DNA of 64,000 nucleotides, from NCBI GenBank assembly GCA_003864495.1, contig ML133488.1, forward strand, positions 2,363,193-2,427,192, given 5' to 3'. A model generated the notes under the pieces. It was not told the DNA's origin, ran no database searches, and saw nothing but the letters and a program-made list of their open reading frames with translations. A program made the position numbers and the translations under genes. Position 1 is the first letter of the stretch. Each line of letters starts with the position of its first letter. This document shows, piece after piece, positions 50,301-62,181 of the stretch. Source of the DNA: Nemopilema nomurai (taxonomy: Eukaryota > Cnidaria > Scyphozoa > Rhizostomeae > Rhizostomatidae).

Positions 50301-53300
50301 TTTCAAAATTATCGCTCGCTCCCAGTACTGAAAACAATCCAGTTCGCAGCTCAAGTATTGCTATAAAAGGCTATTTTGGTCACGATTTGCTCTTCTTTCG
50401 TGAAGAAATCATAACATGCACGAGCATTGTGCTATACTTGCGTTGATTAGAAGACATTGTTTTCTATAATGACGAAAACAGAGGGATTGCGAGTCAAAGG
50501 CCATGCTACTAATTGCATTGCGGGTGTTTTTGGTGGACAGTAGCTTGTTCAAAACTTGGAAATGCAAACTGTTTATTGGTTCAATTGTATTGAAACTCGC
50601 CTGCTGGTTCCTTGGCCACATGAATAGTTTCTGTTATCGGAAGTTTAATTTCTTGTTGGTTGTTTGCATTCGCGAAGCAGGCCACCAGCTTCAAGCATCA
50701 ATGGGAGCCAGGTGGCAACTTTTGCAAATCAATGTATTTCAAAATGCCATTGAATGTATTCAGAAACTGTCAGGTACCATCATGTTTTTATTAGCTGTAC
50801 GCTGGACAACTGGGCTTAATTAGACTTTGGCTAAGGCCAGACCAGCCAAGTTGACATCTTGGCATAATTAGTAATTCATTTCTACACTTTAGGCCGGGGC
50901 GTACCCACTTAACGATATTTAAGAGCTTCGTGACTTAGGAAAAGGCGGTGAACTAAATAGGAAACATTTTTTGGAAATGCATTGTCTAAATTGTGGAAAC
51001 ATAGTTGAAGTGGGTGGCTACTCGAGTCCTCTTCTCAATTCTGGGGGCGAGCAATTTTCAGAATCTTTCAAAAAGTAGTTTCTCCAGTAAATACATTGGT
51101 GAACGGATTGTGAAATTTACCAGTCCTACTAAAGAGCTGAACAAGCCTCCAGTTGTATGTCTGATTTTCAGCTAATGAAGCAGAAATGGAAGACAAAGTC
51201 TTGATTTGGTAACTCAATTATTTTAGCTTAAAAGGATATTTGACTTGACTCTAAAGCACTTCTCCTATGTTGAAAAGCCGCCAAACCTATACTTTTTCTC
51301 TTCTATGGTTTTAAGCAACTTTGGCAATTAAAAGGCGCCAGAGTTGTTTGAAAAACAAAAGCGATTTCAAATAACAGAAGATACCTTTGAATCACTTTGA
51401 TCAGTTTGAGCTAACAACAGAAATTGAGACTTTAAGATCGCCTCCTCACATCTTTTATGCAGACTTCTTTGGTAATGTTTAGGATGTAGCCACGAGTACT
51501 CCGTTACCCTCTATTGTAAACGGGCTTGCGGTGTCATAGTAGGTGTGTTTATATTTGCCGCCTGGATAGGGTCACCGTTATTCTCGATAAGCTAACTAGA
51601 GTTTTCTTCGTAATTTAGAACTGTCAGGTTTTCAGCTTACTATCCTTTGGATGTTCTCTATCTATTGAATATCTTTAAAAAACCACGGTGACTATACTGT
51701 ATTTCAATACTGTACACGAGGACTCAATCAGCATAAGATTTTGGCTGGAAGAGTGCATGAGTTGTGAGCTGCCAATATTTCTCTGCTTATGTCCTGTCCT
51801 TTATGTAAACTAGCCTCCAAGGCAACGAAACATTTGCATATCATGACATACTGCAACGATTAAAGATGAATTTGTGGAAGGAGGCCATATTGTAGTTTAT
51901 CTTACTGTCGTTTAATTAGCAAACAATGTCATATTTGCGAATAATGTGCTGTATTGTACAAGACGTGCGGCTCAATGCCACTCAGCCCAACTGAACAAGC
52001 AGTTTTTGTTTGCTTGCAACATCTGTCTCTGGTTTCCATAGCAGCCATCTAGATTTTAGAAATGGCGGCATGTATTGAATTCTTTATCTAGCTTTATGAG
52101 AGAACTGGAGTCGAATTTCAATTGGAGTCATTTGCAATAATTATCTTTTCAATAGATTAACAAAGCATTTTTGAACAGGGTATAACTTAATGCATTGTGA
52201 GTTTCATCTGCACATTTTATACTTAAAGGTATATTGTTGTTTTGCTATAAATGGGACGTTTCCTGGACATTAGGCCTGTTTTGCTTCTGAAATATATATT
52301 TCATCAATCTAACTCTAATTAGAGCTGGGAAAGTGATTACAGTATGATAGTTACGTATATTGCCTGTAATTATCTCTATCCCAGTGTCATTTATCTGGAA
52401 CTGTTTGAGTTTTAATGCATTTCAAAATTTTTCTGCCCTAAACCATGTTCCTAGTAAAGCGGTGACGTCACAAAGTTGGAAATACTTGGTAAAAAGCGCT
52501 TTCAATAAGGAGTTATTGAGTTTTTTGGTTTGAGTGGCTCCGTCTGATTTTCCAAATTTTTGTGGCGGGCTCTGATGGACATATAAATGAGCTTTTTTCG
52601 ATCAATCGGCGTAATGTAATGAATCTTTGACATTGTTCGATCCCAGTGTGTATCCCAGTAACTAACAGGCTGACGTTGGCTCTTTTGATGCGAAGACGTT
52701 CATTTTGTCACTTTCCAATCGTAGATGACATGAGTACCAATGACATGAACAGTGCAGATGATGACGATGATGATGACAATGATGATGATGAGGCATCTCC
52801 GGTCAAAGTAGAGGAGAATGGCATAGCTACCGAAGATGAAAAAGAAAAAGCCCCAGCGAAGCTATCACCAGTGTCTCGCTCCCCTGACAGAGTCAGTTCG
52901 GGGCACATTTCCCCCCTCGGCGAGCATAAACCATCAAACCCGATCAAAACTGAAAACTCTTTTAGCAAGCCCGAAAGCCCCTCGCCCTCCCCCAAAATTT
53001 CTATGGCCTACTCTATGGCCCATATTCAAAATGCTGATCATGTCACAACCGCTAGCCAGGTCTTTCCCAACCATCCGAAATCAGTATCACCGACCATTCC
53101 GCATCGACAAGCCCCTGCGATGCCTCCCATCCACGAAAAGACACACAAGATCCATTCTTTGCCTCCGCATATACAAGAGCCACCTGCCAAGATGCCACGC
53201 AGGGACATGCGTCTTGACGAGTCAGCAATCCTGAGGCACCAGCAAATGCGATATCTAGACCTCCTGTCAAGGCTTTTCCCAGAACAGAAAAGAGGTGTTA

Positions 53301-54362
53301 TTGAGCTAATCTTGAAAGGCTGCAATGGCGACATAGTGCAGGCCATCGAGTGTGTTTTGCCCAGCCATGAAAGGGCGGTAGCGCAAATGTCCGGAATGCC
53401 TGGTCAAAGTTTTACTCTGCCACCAGCGTCAGCGGAGGATGCCAACCGCCACAGATACCAAGGGCACGGCAACGAGAAGCCGCCAGTGCCTCCCATGTCT
53501 GCCTTCATGCCGTTCAATGCTTCTCCAGGTCACGTCCAGCATGCGCAAGGACATCCTCAGCATGGATACGCAATGGTCCCTGTCCCACCCTGCCCTCCCG
53601 GGTGCACCTGTCAGCTGTCCCAAAAGTGCCCCTGTCCCGACTGTGTACCGCAGTCATCTTCCAAGGGCGCTAAACCCGAAATGAATGGGCCTAAAAGTAG
53701 CCAGGCAGATGCAAATAGCCCGCCATCGATTCCTACCAGCTCCTTTTCGGAAATTCATGTTTCGCCAAAGGATTGCACTGGTAAGGGCCTTCAAGGTTTA
53801 TTTCTCATTTTGTGATTAAATCTCGTTGGCTATCAATGGCACATTTTGAGGAATACTGAATGAACAAGGTGTCGTAATTTTCAAGTGAAATGATGGATGA
53901 ACGAATTTGCTATTTTTAGACAATGAGTAGTAGAGTTTGGAAGAGTTATCATGTTATCATAAGTGATTAAGAATTCCTTTACTCATACAAAATGAATCTC
54001 TTTCATAGAAGAGCTTTATTCATTAATCTTTCTTGAGAAATAACTTTACTGTTTTTACGGTGTGCTTGGCCTGTTTAGCTCCATAGTCTTCCATTAACAA
54101 TAGCATTCTCCTACAACGACTGGTATGTAATATTAACTTGCACTGTTGTTTTTCTTTAGTGACCCGTCATTCTGGGCATTCAAATCGACCCAGTTCTCCA
54201 TCACTGAAAAATGGGCAGCACAGAATAGCATACGTGCCTGTATCAGCACATGTGCCCATGCAGATGAATGAGCCAGTGAAGATTTGCGCTGGATGCGGTG
54301 GGAAAATGAAGCTGGAAGATCAAAGATGTCCAACATGTGAGCCAACAGAACCAAAGTCATAG
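47324..54362 (+). CDS. DM-domain transcription factor with DMA domain (DMRTA/DMRT4-5 type)
   Basis: Three exons: 47324-47675, 52725-53780, 54160-54362 (phases 1, 1), giving 536 residues. Residues 17-70 are a DM domain with the intertwined zinc ligands ([24 protein letters not shown]) and recognition tail [19 protein letters not shown]. About 126-141 is an Asp run. About 291-328 is a DMA domain ([30 protein letters not shown]), which places it with DMRTA1/A2/DMRT3-type proteins. About 406-424 is Cys-rich (CPPGCTC, KCPCPDC). Residues 512-529 form a CX2C-X10-CX2C pair (CAGC and CPTC). The protein should bind DNA in the nucleus through the minor groove; in other animals the family acts in neural and gonadal development. 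ATG 47324 is the first in-frame ATG, and GTG 47297 lies upstream. A second ATG (residue 12) also precedes the DM domain. AATAAA at 55695-55700 is a possible but distant poly(A) signal. Confidence 0.95.
47676..52724 (+). other. Large intron 1 of the DMRT gene
   Basis: A 5-kb intron with donor GTAGGT and acceptor TAG. It contains a perfect DR1-type site (49328-49340) and two related motifs (49466-49478, 50491-50503). The 146-codon open frame at 48160-48600 matches nothing recognisable and is probably chance. Confidence 0.7.
49328..49340 (-). promoter_or_regulatory. DR1 nuclear-receptor site in DMRT intron 1
   Basis: TGACCTTTGACCC reads GGGTCAAAGGTCA on the minus strand, a direct repeat of two receptor half-sites with one-base spacing, the form preferred by HNF4 and RXR dimers. 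Function is inferred. Confidence 0.45.
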
Positions 54363-57300
54363 GTCCGCCTGTCCAATGTAGAAAATTGCATCGTAATACA
54401 TGAAAATAATCAAAGTGTTGAAAAATTAATGAAAAGTGTCAGTCACAATTAACTGAATTTCAGAGAATGCAACAATAGTTAGTGTTAATAACTGCTTTGG
54501 AGTACAACTTGAATGCACAGATAAAGCCAAAATAGTGGATGAATATTGATATGGCTTTGAAAAATAACTCTCCTATCAAACTATTATTTGAATCTCACAT
54601 TATGTGGTTTAGATGAAAGATTTTCGCGTTTTGCAGAATGGTCAGAATATATCTTTATAAAAATTTTTTTATGAAAAGTCACCAATTTTAGTATAAAATC
54701 TTTCGAAAACACAATGGCAAAATTTGATCATCGAGACGCTTAGTGAAGTTTATGGTTGTAAATAACCACAGATAAACCGTATCACAGGCATACCGATGCT
54801 ATTACGCCTTTTCATAGCAATTTGCCACACCAGGAATGTGTCTGAGTATTTTCTATGCGACTCTCAACGCAATTCATCATTCAAATATTGTATTGAAATG
54901 CCAACGCCTATTAATGGAAACGGGTGTTTATTACGAACATTCGACCGTATGAGCACTCATAACTGATACACGCCATCGTACCATATGACTCGGTTTTTTA
55001 TATCCTCCTCATACATCTTTGTACAGATAAACAAGTATTTTATGCATATTTAAGTGTTATTGAAGCTGATTGATTAAAATTCCATGTTGTTGTTGTCATC
55101 GTTGTTGTTGTTGCTCCGCGTGTATATATAACTAACCATACTGTATAACTTTTAGTGACACAAGCCTCTTACTTGTTCATTTTGCCATGATTGTAGAATC
55201 AGTTTACCAAATGTAATGGGATAAGTGATTTTCCACAGCTTACCTTTTTCTAAAGCAAGGCAATACTATCATAAATGCCCATAGTGCAAAGTTACCAAAA
55301 TCGATATGTTTGAATATGTTTATTGTAAATAATAGAAAAATGCATTGATGCCAGGTGGGCAGTCATTTCCTTTGAAGCGTGCTCCTTTCTAGCTGTTTGT
55401 TATTCTCGTTAACTCGATTAAGTTACCTGGTTGGAAATATTTTAGAAACGTTTACTTTATCTCACTTAAAATCTACGTCTATTTCAGGTATAGTATTTTG
55501 TGTATATGTTGTTTACTTTTTACCTTGTATTTGGCTGAATAATGCTTTTCCGTATTACCGTCACATGAATACCAACAGCTGTAGAAAACGTATGTATTTT
55601 CAGGCTATTCTCGCAAGAAGCTATTAGATTTTTTGTTCATTACACCACATTCAAAAACCTTATTGTTTAATATGAAATGCACCACATAGATATGAATAAA
55701 TATAAAATGCCTGAATTGTACTTTGGTTTTCTTGCTTTCATACACTGCTCTTCGTGTTCTTTGATATCAAATCGGTGAACAGCAAAGACATGCCAGTGAT
55801 TTTGGTCTAGGAACGAGGAATTCAGACATGGTAAGCAGTGGTTCGTGTGTTCATTAGATTGTCCTCATGCGATGATCCTTGCTAATCAGCAAATTATTGT
55901 CTCAAGACGCCCTACCAGAGAGCGGCAGACAAGAAACTTTCCCAGAAATGGATTCAGCTACAATTGAAGTTCTACAATTGATTCAGTTTCTCATCAGTCC
56001 TCAGCCCCTTCTCCATGTTATACCTATCAGTTCTACTTTTAACAAGCAATTTATACCTATTCCGCTACAATTGCTAGAGATGTTTCGTCAGCCTAAAATT
56101 TTCTAGCACCAAGCATACAGTCACGCTTAAACTTTATCATTGACAACTTCTGTCTGCGGATATTTGTAAGATAAGGCCACAACAGACTCACATTACCGCG
56201 TTGAGGCGGGTTATATTGGCTCCTTGTGATGTATGTCAAGTGGTCTAGTTAAATTTGGTAATAAAACTTTATGGACAATTGCCAAACTATTTGGAAAGGA
56301 ATAGACGACGTCAATGTTTGTAATTTGTGTGATTGAAACAATTACAAAGCCAATAATACCAATTTCTAAAGAGATTAGCTTGTCGTGTTCTAAATTGCTT
56401 TAGAAAACTCACGTGCATGTGAGTTAAGCATCTTTATCAGATTGTAAGACTGGTCATTACAATGGCAACAAGTATTATTCTGTGGCATTTCAGAGTCGTT
56501 TCGGTCTTCTATTAGCCGACAATATATGAGCAAGCAATTCTTCAAAGAAATTTTGAAAGGATTTCAAAGCATTGGCTGTTCGCCAATACAGTTGAAATAT
56601 TGACCAACAGCAGAGATTTAGATTGATCTATTGACTAAAGCTGTTGCTGTATCTTTTTATGATTCAAAGGAGCCAGTTAGCTCTTCTTAATGTCTCTTAT
56701 GCCCACCAAAACAAAAATCCGTCTATAATTTGTCATAAACACTGGCCTTTTTCGTAATGTCTGGAATAAAAAGAACCAAGAACAAGGAGCAGACATCGAA
56801 TGATCGTCATGAAGCAACACGTGGTAGAAAAAGATGGTCTCGTTTGGGTGTCCCTAGAAGCCTCGCTTTCCAATAAGAGTTCTTATTAATGTGCTTTCAG
56901 ATCCCCCCAGGCACTCTGTAGGTGTTTTGATGCAACTTCATTAACTTTAAGCGGCCTGTCGAGAAAGTAAAGATGAAATGTGGAATCAGCTCTACTCAAC
57001 TCTCAAAATTGCGCACTTCAGCTTTTAAACTTCATACGCTGCATTATCTGATTCGTAGCAACTTTTCTCATCAAGAAAAAGGGCAACAAGCTTTCCCTAA
57101 TAAGGCCATGTATACGGCTGAATGACAAAAGGTCCATTCCAGCATCAATGCCGTAATGTCTACCAAGATCTTCATTGAGGAGGCGTTTCCCCACTTTCAG
57201 CTTCACCTTTTGCAAGCTGGTCGACCTGTGATGGCCTCTGAGTCAGCCCCCTCGCTAGTTCGTTCTTTGTGCTCATCATATTCTGCTTCTAAGCCAAAAA

Positions 57301-58074
57301 CGAAGTCCCACTTTCAAAAGTCACCAACAAGGTAGTTCTTCTTATTACTTCTTACTACTTCCCATTGACATCAGAATGTTTCACGTGAATCTCCCTATCG
57401 TTCATCATATTTCTGGATTCAGTCATTTACTTCAAACGTAGTAAAACACAATTATCCACGTGATGAGCGAGAAGCGAGAATTGTAACTAGTCCGATCACA
57501 CCTGAAGCGAAGGAGTGCGACCGTTCAACTCTTTCTAGCCTCTTAATACTATCATAAGTACACGTAAAAATGAAGCTATAAATCAACAAAACAGAAACGT
57601 TTTTCAATAAACTTGATGAAAAAGATAAATTTGGCCAAAGTGAAAATTTGTTTACTGGAAAGTAAATAAATTGCGAAGATGTGCAAGTTGATGAACTAGC
57701 GGAAAGGAAGCTTCTTCCCCTGAAGCGAACCACCCATTCCCGTACCCAATCGCGCAAGGCCACCCGAGATACTTTCTTTCTAGATGCAATGCCATGGCTA
57801 TAATAGTATCTTCTTAAAACTGGCCAACAATCCACCATCTACCCATCAATTATTCAAATAAAATTTGATTCATAAGAAAGGACTGATAATTCCGACTTGG
57901 TGGAAATTCCTTTGTTTGTGCAGCGGGATTTTCCAAAATTCATATCTAAGCTTATGCTAATGCTAATGGATATCAAACTGGATTTAGAAAGCAAGCCAGG
58001 CTCAGGAGAGAACCATTTCCGTGGCCACGCAAGGATGCAAGACCAAAACCAGCCACCGATTCACTGATACTCGG

Positions 58075-58094
58075 CAGCGTTGCATTGTGGGATG
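58075..58094 (-). promoter_or_regulatory. ZNF143/Staf-like promoter motif
   Basis: On the minus strand the sequence reads CATCCCACAATGCAACGCTG, containing CCCACAATGC, a good match to the ZNF143 (Staf) core CCCAnmATGC. Such sites mark promoters of RNA and housekeeping genes. Its presence beside an unassigned open region suggests a transcription start nearby. Confidence 0.35.
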
Positions 58095-58697
58095 TCCGGC
58101 TCGAAGTTGCAGTGCAACAATGACAAGAGAGTCGAGGCTTTGTTTGTTTCACGAAGGTCAGGCACGCAATGCGATAACATGGCGGGTCCTTTTCATTTGC
58201 AGCCCGGCATTGAGTATGTAACAAATAACAATTCTCGTGATCGACGGTTTTACATGGAAATGATGATAAGCAGCAAATGTTGCATTTTCCGATCAGCGCA
58301 CAAAAGCCTTGATATTTCCCCATCATTCGTCGGCTGTTTTGAGGCCACTTCCCTCTTTGCATTGCACGGCTGCAAAAAGACGGAAACGTTTGATTCGATG
58401 CCAATTAGAAGATTGAAGAGTCTTACCATGATCCATGATTCATGCATAGTTCTCCCTTCATCTTTTAAAATCCGGCGTGGTAAGATCGCTGAGAGAGATT
58501 GGTTCTTGGGCAAGGAGAGTTTGACTTTTGATACCGACTCAGACCATATTGTTGATCTTAATACACTACTCTTTGTGTCATGCATAGAGGTAACATTTTT
58601 AGGCCAATACAAAGCAGTTCTAATGGAAAACAAGAAGTCATTTTTAATAAACGAAATGTCAAGAGCATTGCAGGAGGCCTTCAAGGATCGATTATAG
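58092..58697 (+). CDS. Uncertain open frame, possible gene on either strand
   Basis: An open frame runs on + to a TAG at 58695-58697. An ATG at 58179-58181 in good context (AACATGGCGGG) would give 172 residues starting MAGPFHLQPGIEYV; the ATG at 58092 lies within the ZNF143-like motif. The opposite strand is also open for 163 codons (58250-58741), with an acceptor-like TTCTAG near 58752, a GTAAGA donor at about 58427 and a TTTTTGCAG acceptor near 58371, so it could instead be a minus-strand exon pair. I recognise no domain in either reading. Long open frames on both strands in AT-rich DNA are unusual and often mean one is real. Confidence 0.25.
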   Translation: MSGSKLQCNNDKRVEALFVSRRSGTQCDNMAGPFHLQPGIEYVTNNNSRDRRFYMEMMISSKCCIFRSAHKSLDISPSFVGCFEATSLFALHGCKKTETFDSMPIRRLKSLTMIHDSCIVLPSSFKIRRGKIAERDWFLGKESLTFDTDSDHIVDLNTLLFVSCIEVTFLGQYKAVLMENKKSFLINEMSRALQEAFKDRL

Positions 58698-61562
58698 ATC
58701 TCTTGCCTTTCAACAGTGCAATAAAAGCGATTTGAAATCAATATGGGGCTAGAATGAAAGATGTAAAAACTTGTGTAATAATCATAACATTTAATGCTTA
58801 ATTAAGCAACATTGATAACTGAGGGGCAAACAAATTATTTTTGACATGGCTAGAGCTTTCATTGGAAGAGCTTCCAGAGGACGTTGATAATGAAGCTTCA
58901 AAAACTTTAAGCAATATCTAATAAAGAAGATATTCTCCATACATGAATAGCTGATACATACTTTCATTTTGCCACTGTCTGACTTATTATGAATCATTTT
59001 GATGTGTATTATGATATTTTAATGTATCAAGGTAATAAAAACAGTAGCATCACAAAGGTAAGATTCGTGCAGGGACCTTGAGAGCAATTCAATGAGATCC
59101 GTATCCAACTTTCGAACTAAAGTCCCAAGCATATTGCCAGTTCAAATAATAAAGATCAATTTTGGAATGGGATATAAAGGCGTAGACGTTTGTGCCAATT
59201 ACCGTCTTACCAGAGGCAACGTTCGTAAGTAAATCTCTATGTGAATCGAGAAACCCAAATGCTAAAGAGGAACACTGCAAAACAGATGCCAAACCTGTAG
59301 ATGCCAAAATGGTTACCAATGGATTCTTGTGGTACCAAACCTTAAAACCACCATCAAAAATATTACTCAACTAGAACACTGCACATCTAAAAAATTAATG
59401 TATTAGAGCCTATAGTGATTTCTTTACGTTGCATGGTAATGTTTGTTACCTCAATAGATTATAAAGAAAGAAGGAACGAAAGAAAAGGGGAAAAACGCTT
59501 GGCTCGATGTACAATAAACAAATTTAGCAACACAGGCTAGCTCAATTATCTAGCCACATTTCTACTAACGGTAAGCTCTGAAGTGTTAGTCACTAGGAAA
59601 ATCCAGTACCATATAGCGATGGGGCTCGTGCATCTGATACTCGTATCAATATCAATAGCTGATATCATGACATTGTACTAGCGCTTTACCAGTGTAACTG
59701 AAGTTATTTGGCTGACGCTCATATCAGCACCATCATTTTGGAATCTCCAACTACTTTTCTGGCGATTCTCAAAGTGATCTAGTTCAATGAATGCCCATTA
59801 TGAAACTTTCGAGCGAGTGAATAGGTCTCATTTTTCAAGCCACATATTCAAAAGTTAGCACACATCAGTGCTCTTCTAAATCATAAATTCAAATTTTCAA
59901 ATTCAATATCCAACTCAGATTCATTATCGTCTGCTTTCAGAGAACGCATATTCATCTACATATTCAATAGTTACTAATGTATCAACAAAGCACCGTTTTC
60001 AGAAAAACTTCAAGATAAGTGCAGTCAACTTGACGTTTCTTTGTTCAAACAGAACTCATTATCTAATGTCTTTAATTTTTTTCACCTATTACGGTTAAAT
60101 ATTTGCAGCTCAATGTCGAGGCTGGCCAAATCGAGATTCATATTTGCTTGTAATTTCTGGACAGATTCCAAGTTCCTGACTCGTGGAAATTTTTAAACAC
60201 CCTTCAACACGCCTTAATGCTACCCTGCTAACTGAGCAAATGTTCTCCACCGGGGCACCATTGCACTTCCCCTAAAATCTTCTTTTGGTTATTTCTCTTG
60301 GTTTTACCAAATCTTCGTTTCATTAAGCCATTACTGTTCTCCATCAATAATCTTCGTGACCAAAATTTTATTGTGTTTATATGCCTGACTTCTTTGCCTT
60401 TAAATTAGACAAACTTCTATATTGCTTAAATTCAAAAACAACGAAAAATCTGATAACATTGTCAAATGGACATAGAGTATGTAATGATCTCATGTCTCAA
60501 GAGAACATACCAGAGAAGAACATGAAACAAAAAGAAAACGATTGCAACGTTTGACTTAACTACATAGAATAGAAAACTTACAGGTAAAAAGATTCTCGTC
60601 GAAAACAAGACGCAATAAATAGCAAGAAACCTCGCCCTATCAAAACAGATATCTATGACGAAAAGACAACAAAGCAACACGTTGAATTCAATACCTTCGA
60701 TAATTTTACTTTCAAAAATCACAAGTGATAAATTAATACTTTCAGAAAAATAAAATCAGCGACAAAAGTCTGTTGGGAAGATGTACAAACAGTCTCCAGT
60801 CATCTCATGGTTATGATGTCGATTGGCAAAGTGGATTTGAAGCAGTGACGATTCTATGCTTACGTTGCCGTTACGTTGATTCGAAATAAAGGAGGCCCAT
60901 GACAAGCTAGTGGGACAAGGTATCAAAATGAAAAAACTACCCAATGAAGAAAAGAAAATAACGCAAAGACCCATTTTGGGACAAATCTAACCAGGGAATA
61001 TGAAAATATTCGTGATGTACTTTTGCTATATTCCTTACACTCTAATAACAATTGCTGGGAATTGAAGAAAAAATTAACTAACTTAAGGCCCCTGTGTGTG
61101 TTACACAACTTTTCGCATGTCCAATTCGTGTTGGGGGTTGAGAGTCGAGCGTGGCAACTCATTTGAAGCTCTCATAAAGAAAATATAAATTCCATATACA
61201 TTTACATGTGACCACTATGGCAAATTTCACGTTAAATTGCATAGAAAAATATCACCAGCTTAAAATATCTCGCTACATGGTGAAACAGTGAAAACACAGG
61301 TCGGCAACAATACGATAATATAGACAGATAATTATATATAGTACTCTATGGCACAGAAATAGAAGCTCTAAAATCTAACAATTGAAAACCGTGGCTCTAT
61401 GCACACCATTGATATTACCATAGGGGAAAATACAACTGGGAGCCTTATTCGAGACTGCGAGGTCAGTGCGAGGCTATAGCCAGCCAGCAGCTAGGTCAAT
61501 GACGTATAAACATGAGAGCGAGTTTAATCGATTGCACAAGCGTTTTTAATAAATGTAATGAT

Positions 61563-61596
61563 AATGAGAGGCATCTACGGAATGAGAGGCATCTAC
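61563..61596. repeat. 16-bp direct repeat
   Basis: AATGAGAGGCATCTAC occurs twice, separated by GG. Confidence 0.9.
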
Positions 61597-62181
61597 AGTA
61601 GCCGTGGTGCGTTTACCGAAAGCTAATCACTGTTCGAACCGATTGGGTTGCAGTGGATTCCGATGGTTGCGAGTGGAGGGAAAAACTATGAATCTATTCC
61701 ACTTAAACTTTGTATGTAATAGAACTAGACAAAAATAGAAATATGTTCTTGACTATATACAGACTTCTACCATTATATGTGTTTACTACAATCTGCCAGC
61801 ATCCTACAGCCAGACAAGGCTTCACTTTCCATCGTTGACGTCGCAACTTCTGTTGGCTGTGAAAGAGAGCGAAGGTACTTATCACTTTGGTTTAATGTGA
61901 ATAATACAGCAAATAATATAACAAAATTATACATTTCTCGGCATTCTAAATTACCTTATTTGAGCAGAGTTTTCAACGAACTGCGATTTCAAGCAAAATT
62001 TGGGTATGTTAAGTCTTGCGGGATGAAAAATAGTAAGCTCGTTGGAAAAATACTTAAAATAAGGTATAAAAGCACGCCATTATCCAAAATAAAAGCACGC
62101 CATTTTTTCCAGGTATAGGCATTTCATGACTTCCAACATGTACACTTTCAAGTGAAGCATTTCAGGTAAAGTCATTTGGCC

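Larger units (their letters stand above)
54363..62181. other. Mostly noncoding stretch 3' of DMRT
   Basis: DMRT 3' flank, then AT-rich sequence with a GTTGTT-type simple repeat near 55085 and a possible poly(A) signal at 55695-55700. Minus-strand open frames at 57018-57215, 57452-57838 and 59089-59370, and the plus frame at 61777-62118, have no recognisable family. The only region that stands out is about 58075-58750 (separate entries). Confidence 0.5.

Noticed and set aside
52310..52390. Weak inverted repeat (CTGGGA...GATTACAG and CTGTAATTAT...CCCAG)
   Set aside because: Arms are interrupted and imperfect, with no duplication at the edges; not enough to call an element.
52646..52724. Upstream in-frame extension of DMRT exon 2 starting MCIPVTN
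   Set aside because: The TAG acceptor at 52722-52724 and phase match to exon 1 place the exon start at 52725; the extension would lack the DM domain.
59089..59370. Minus-strand frame with one hydrophobic segment (LVTILASTGLASVLQCSSLAF)
   Set aside because: Single short frame with one possible membrane span; splice-like signals exist at both sides but no family was recognised and no partner exons could be assigned.
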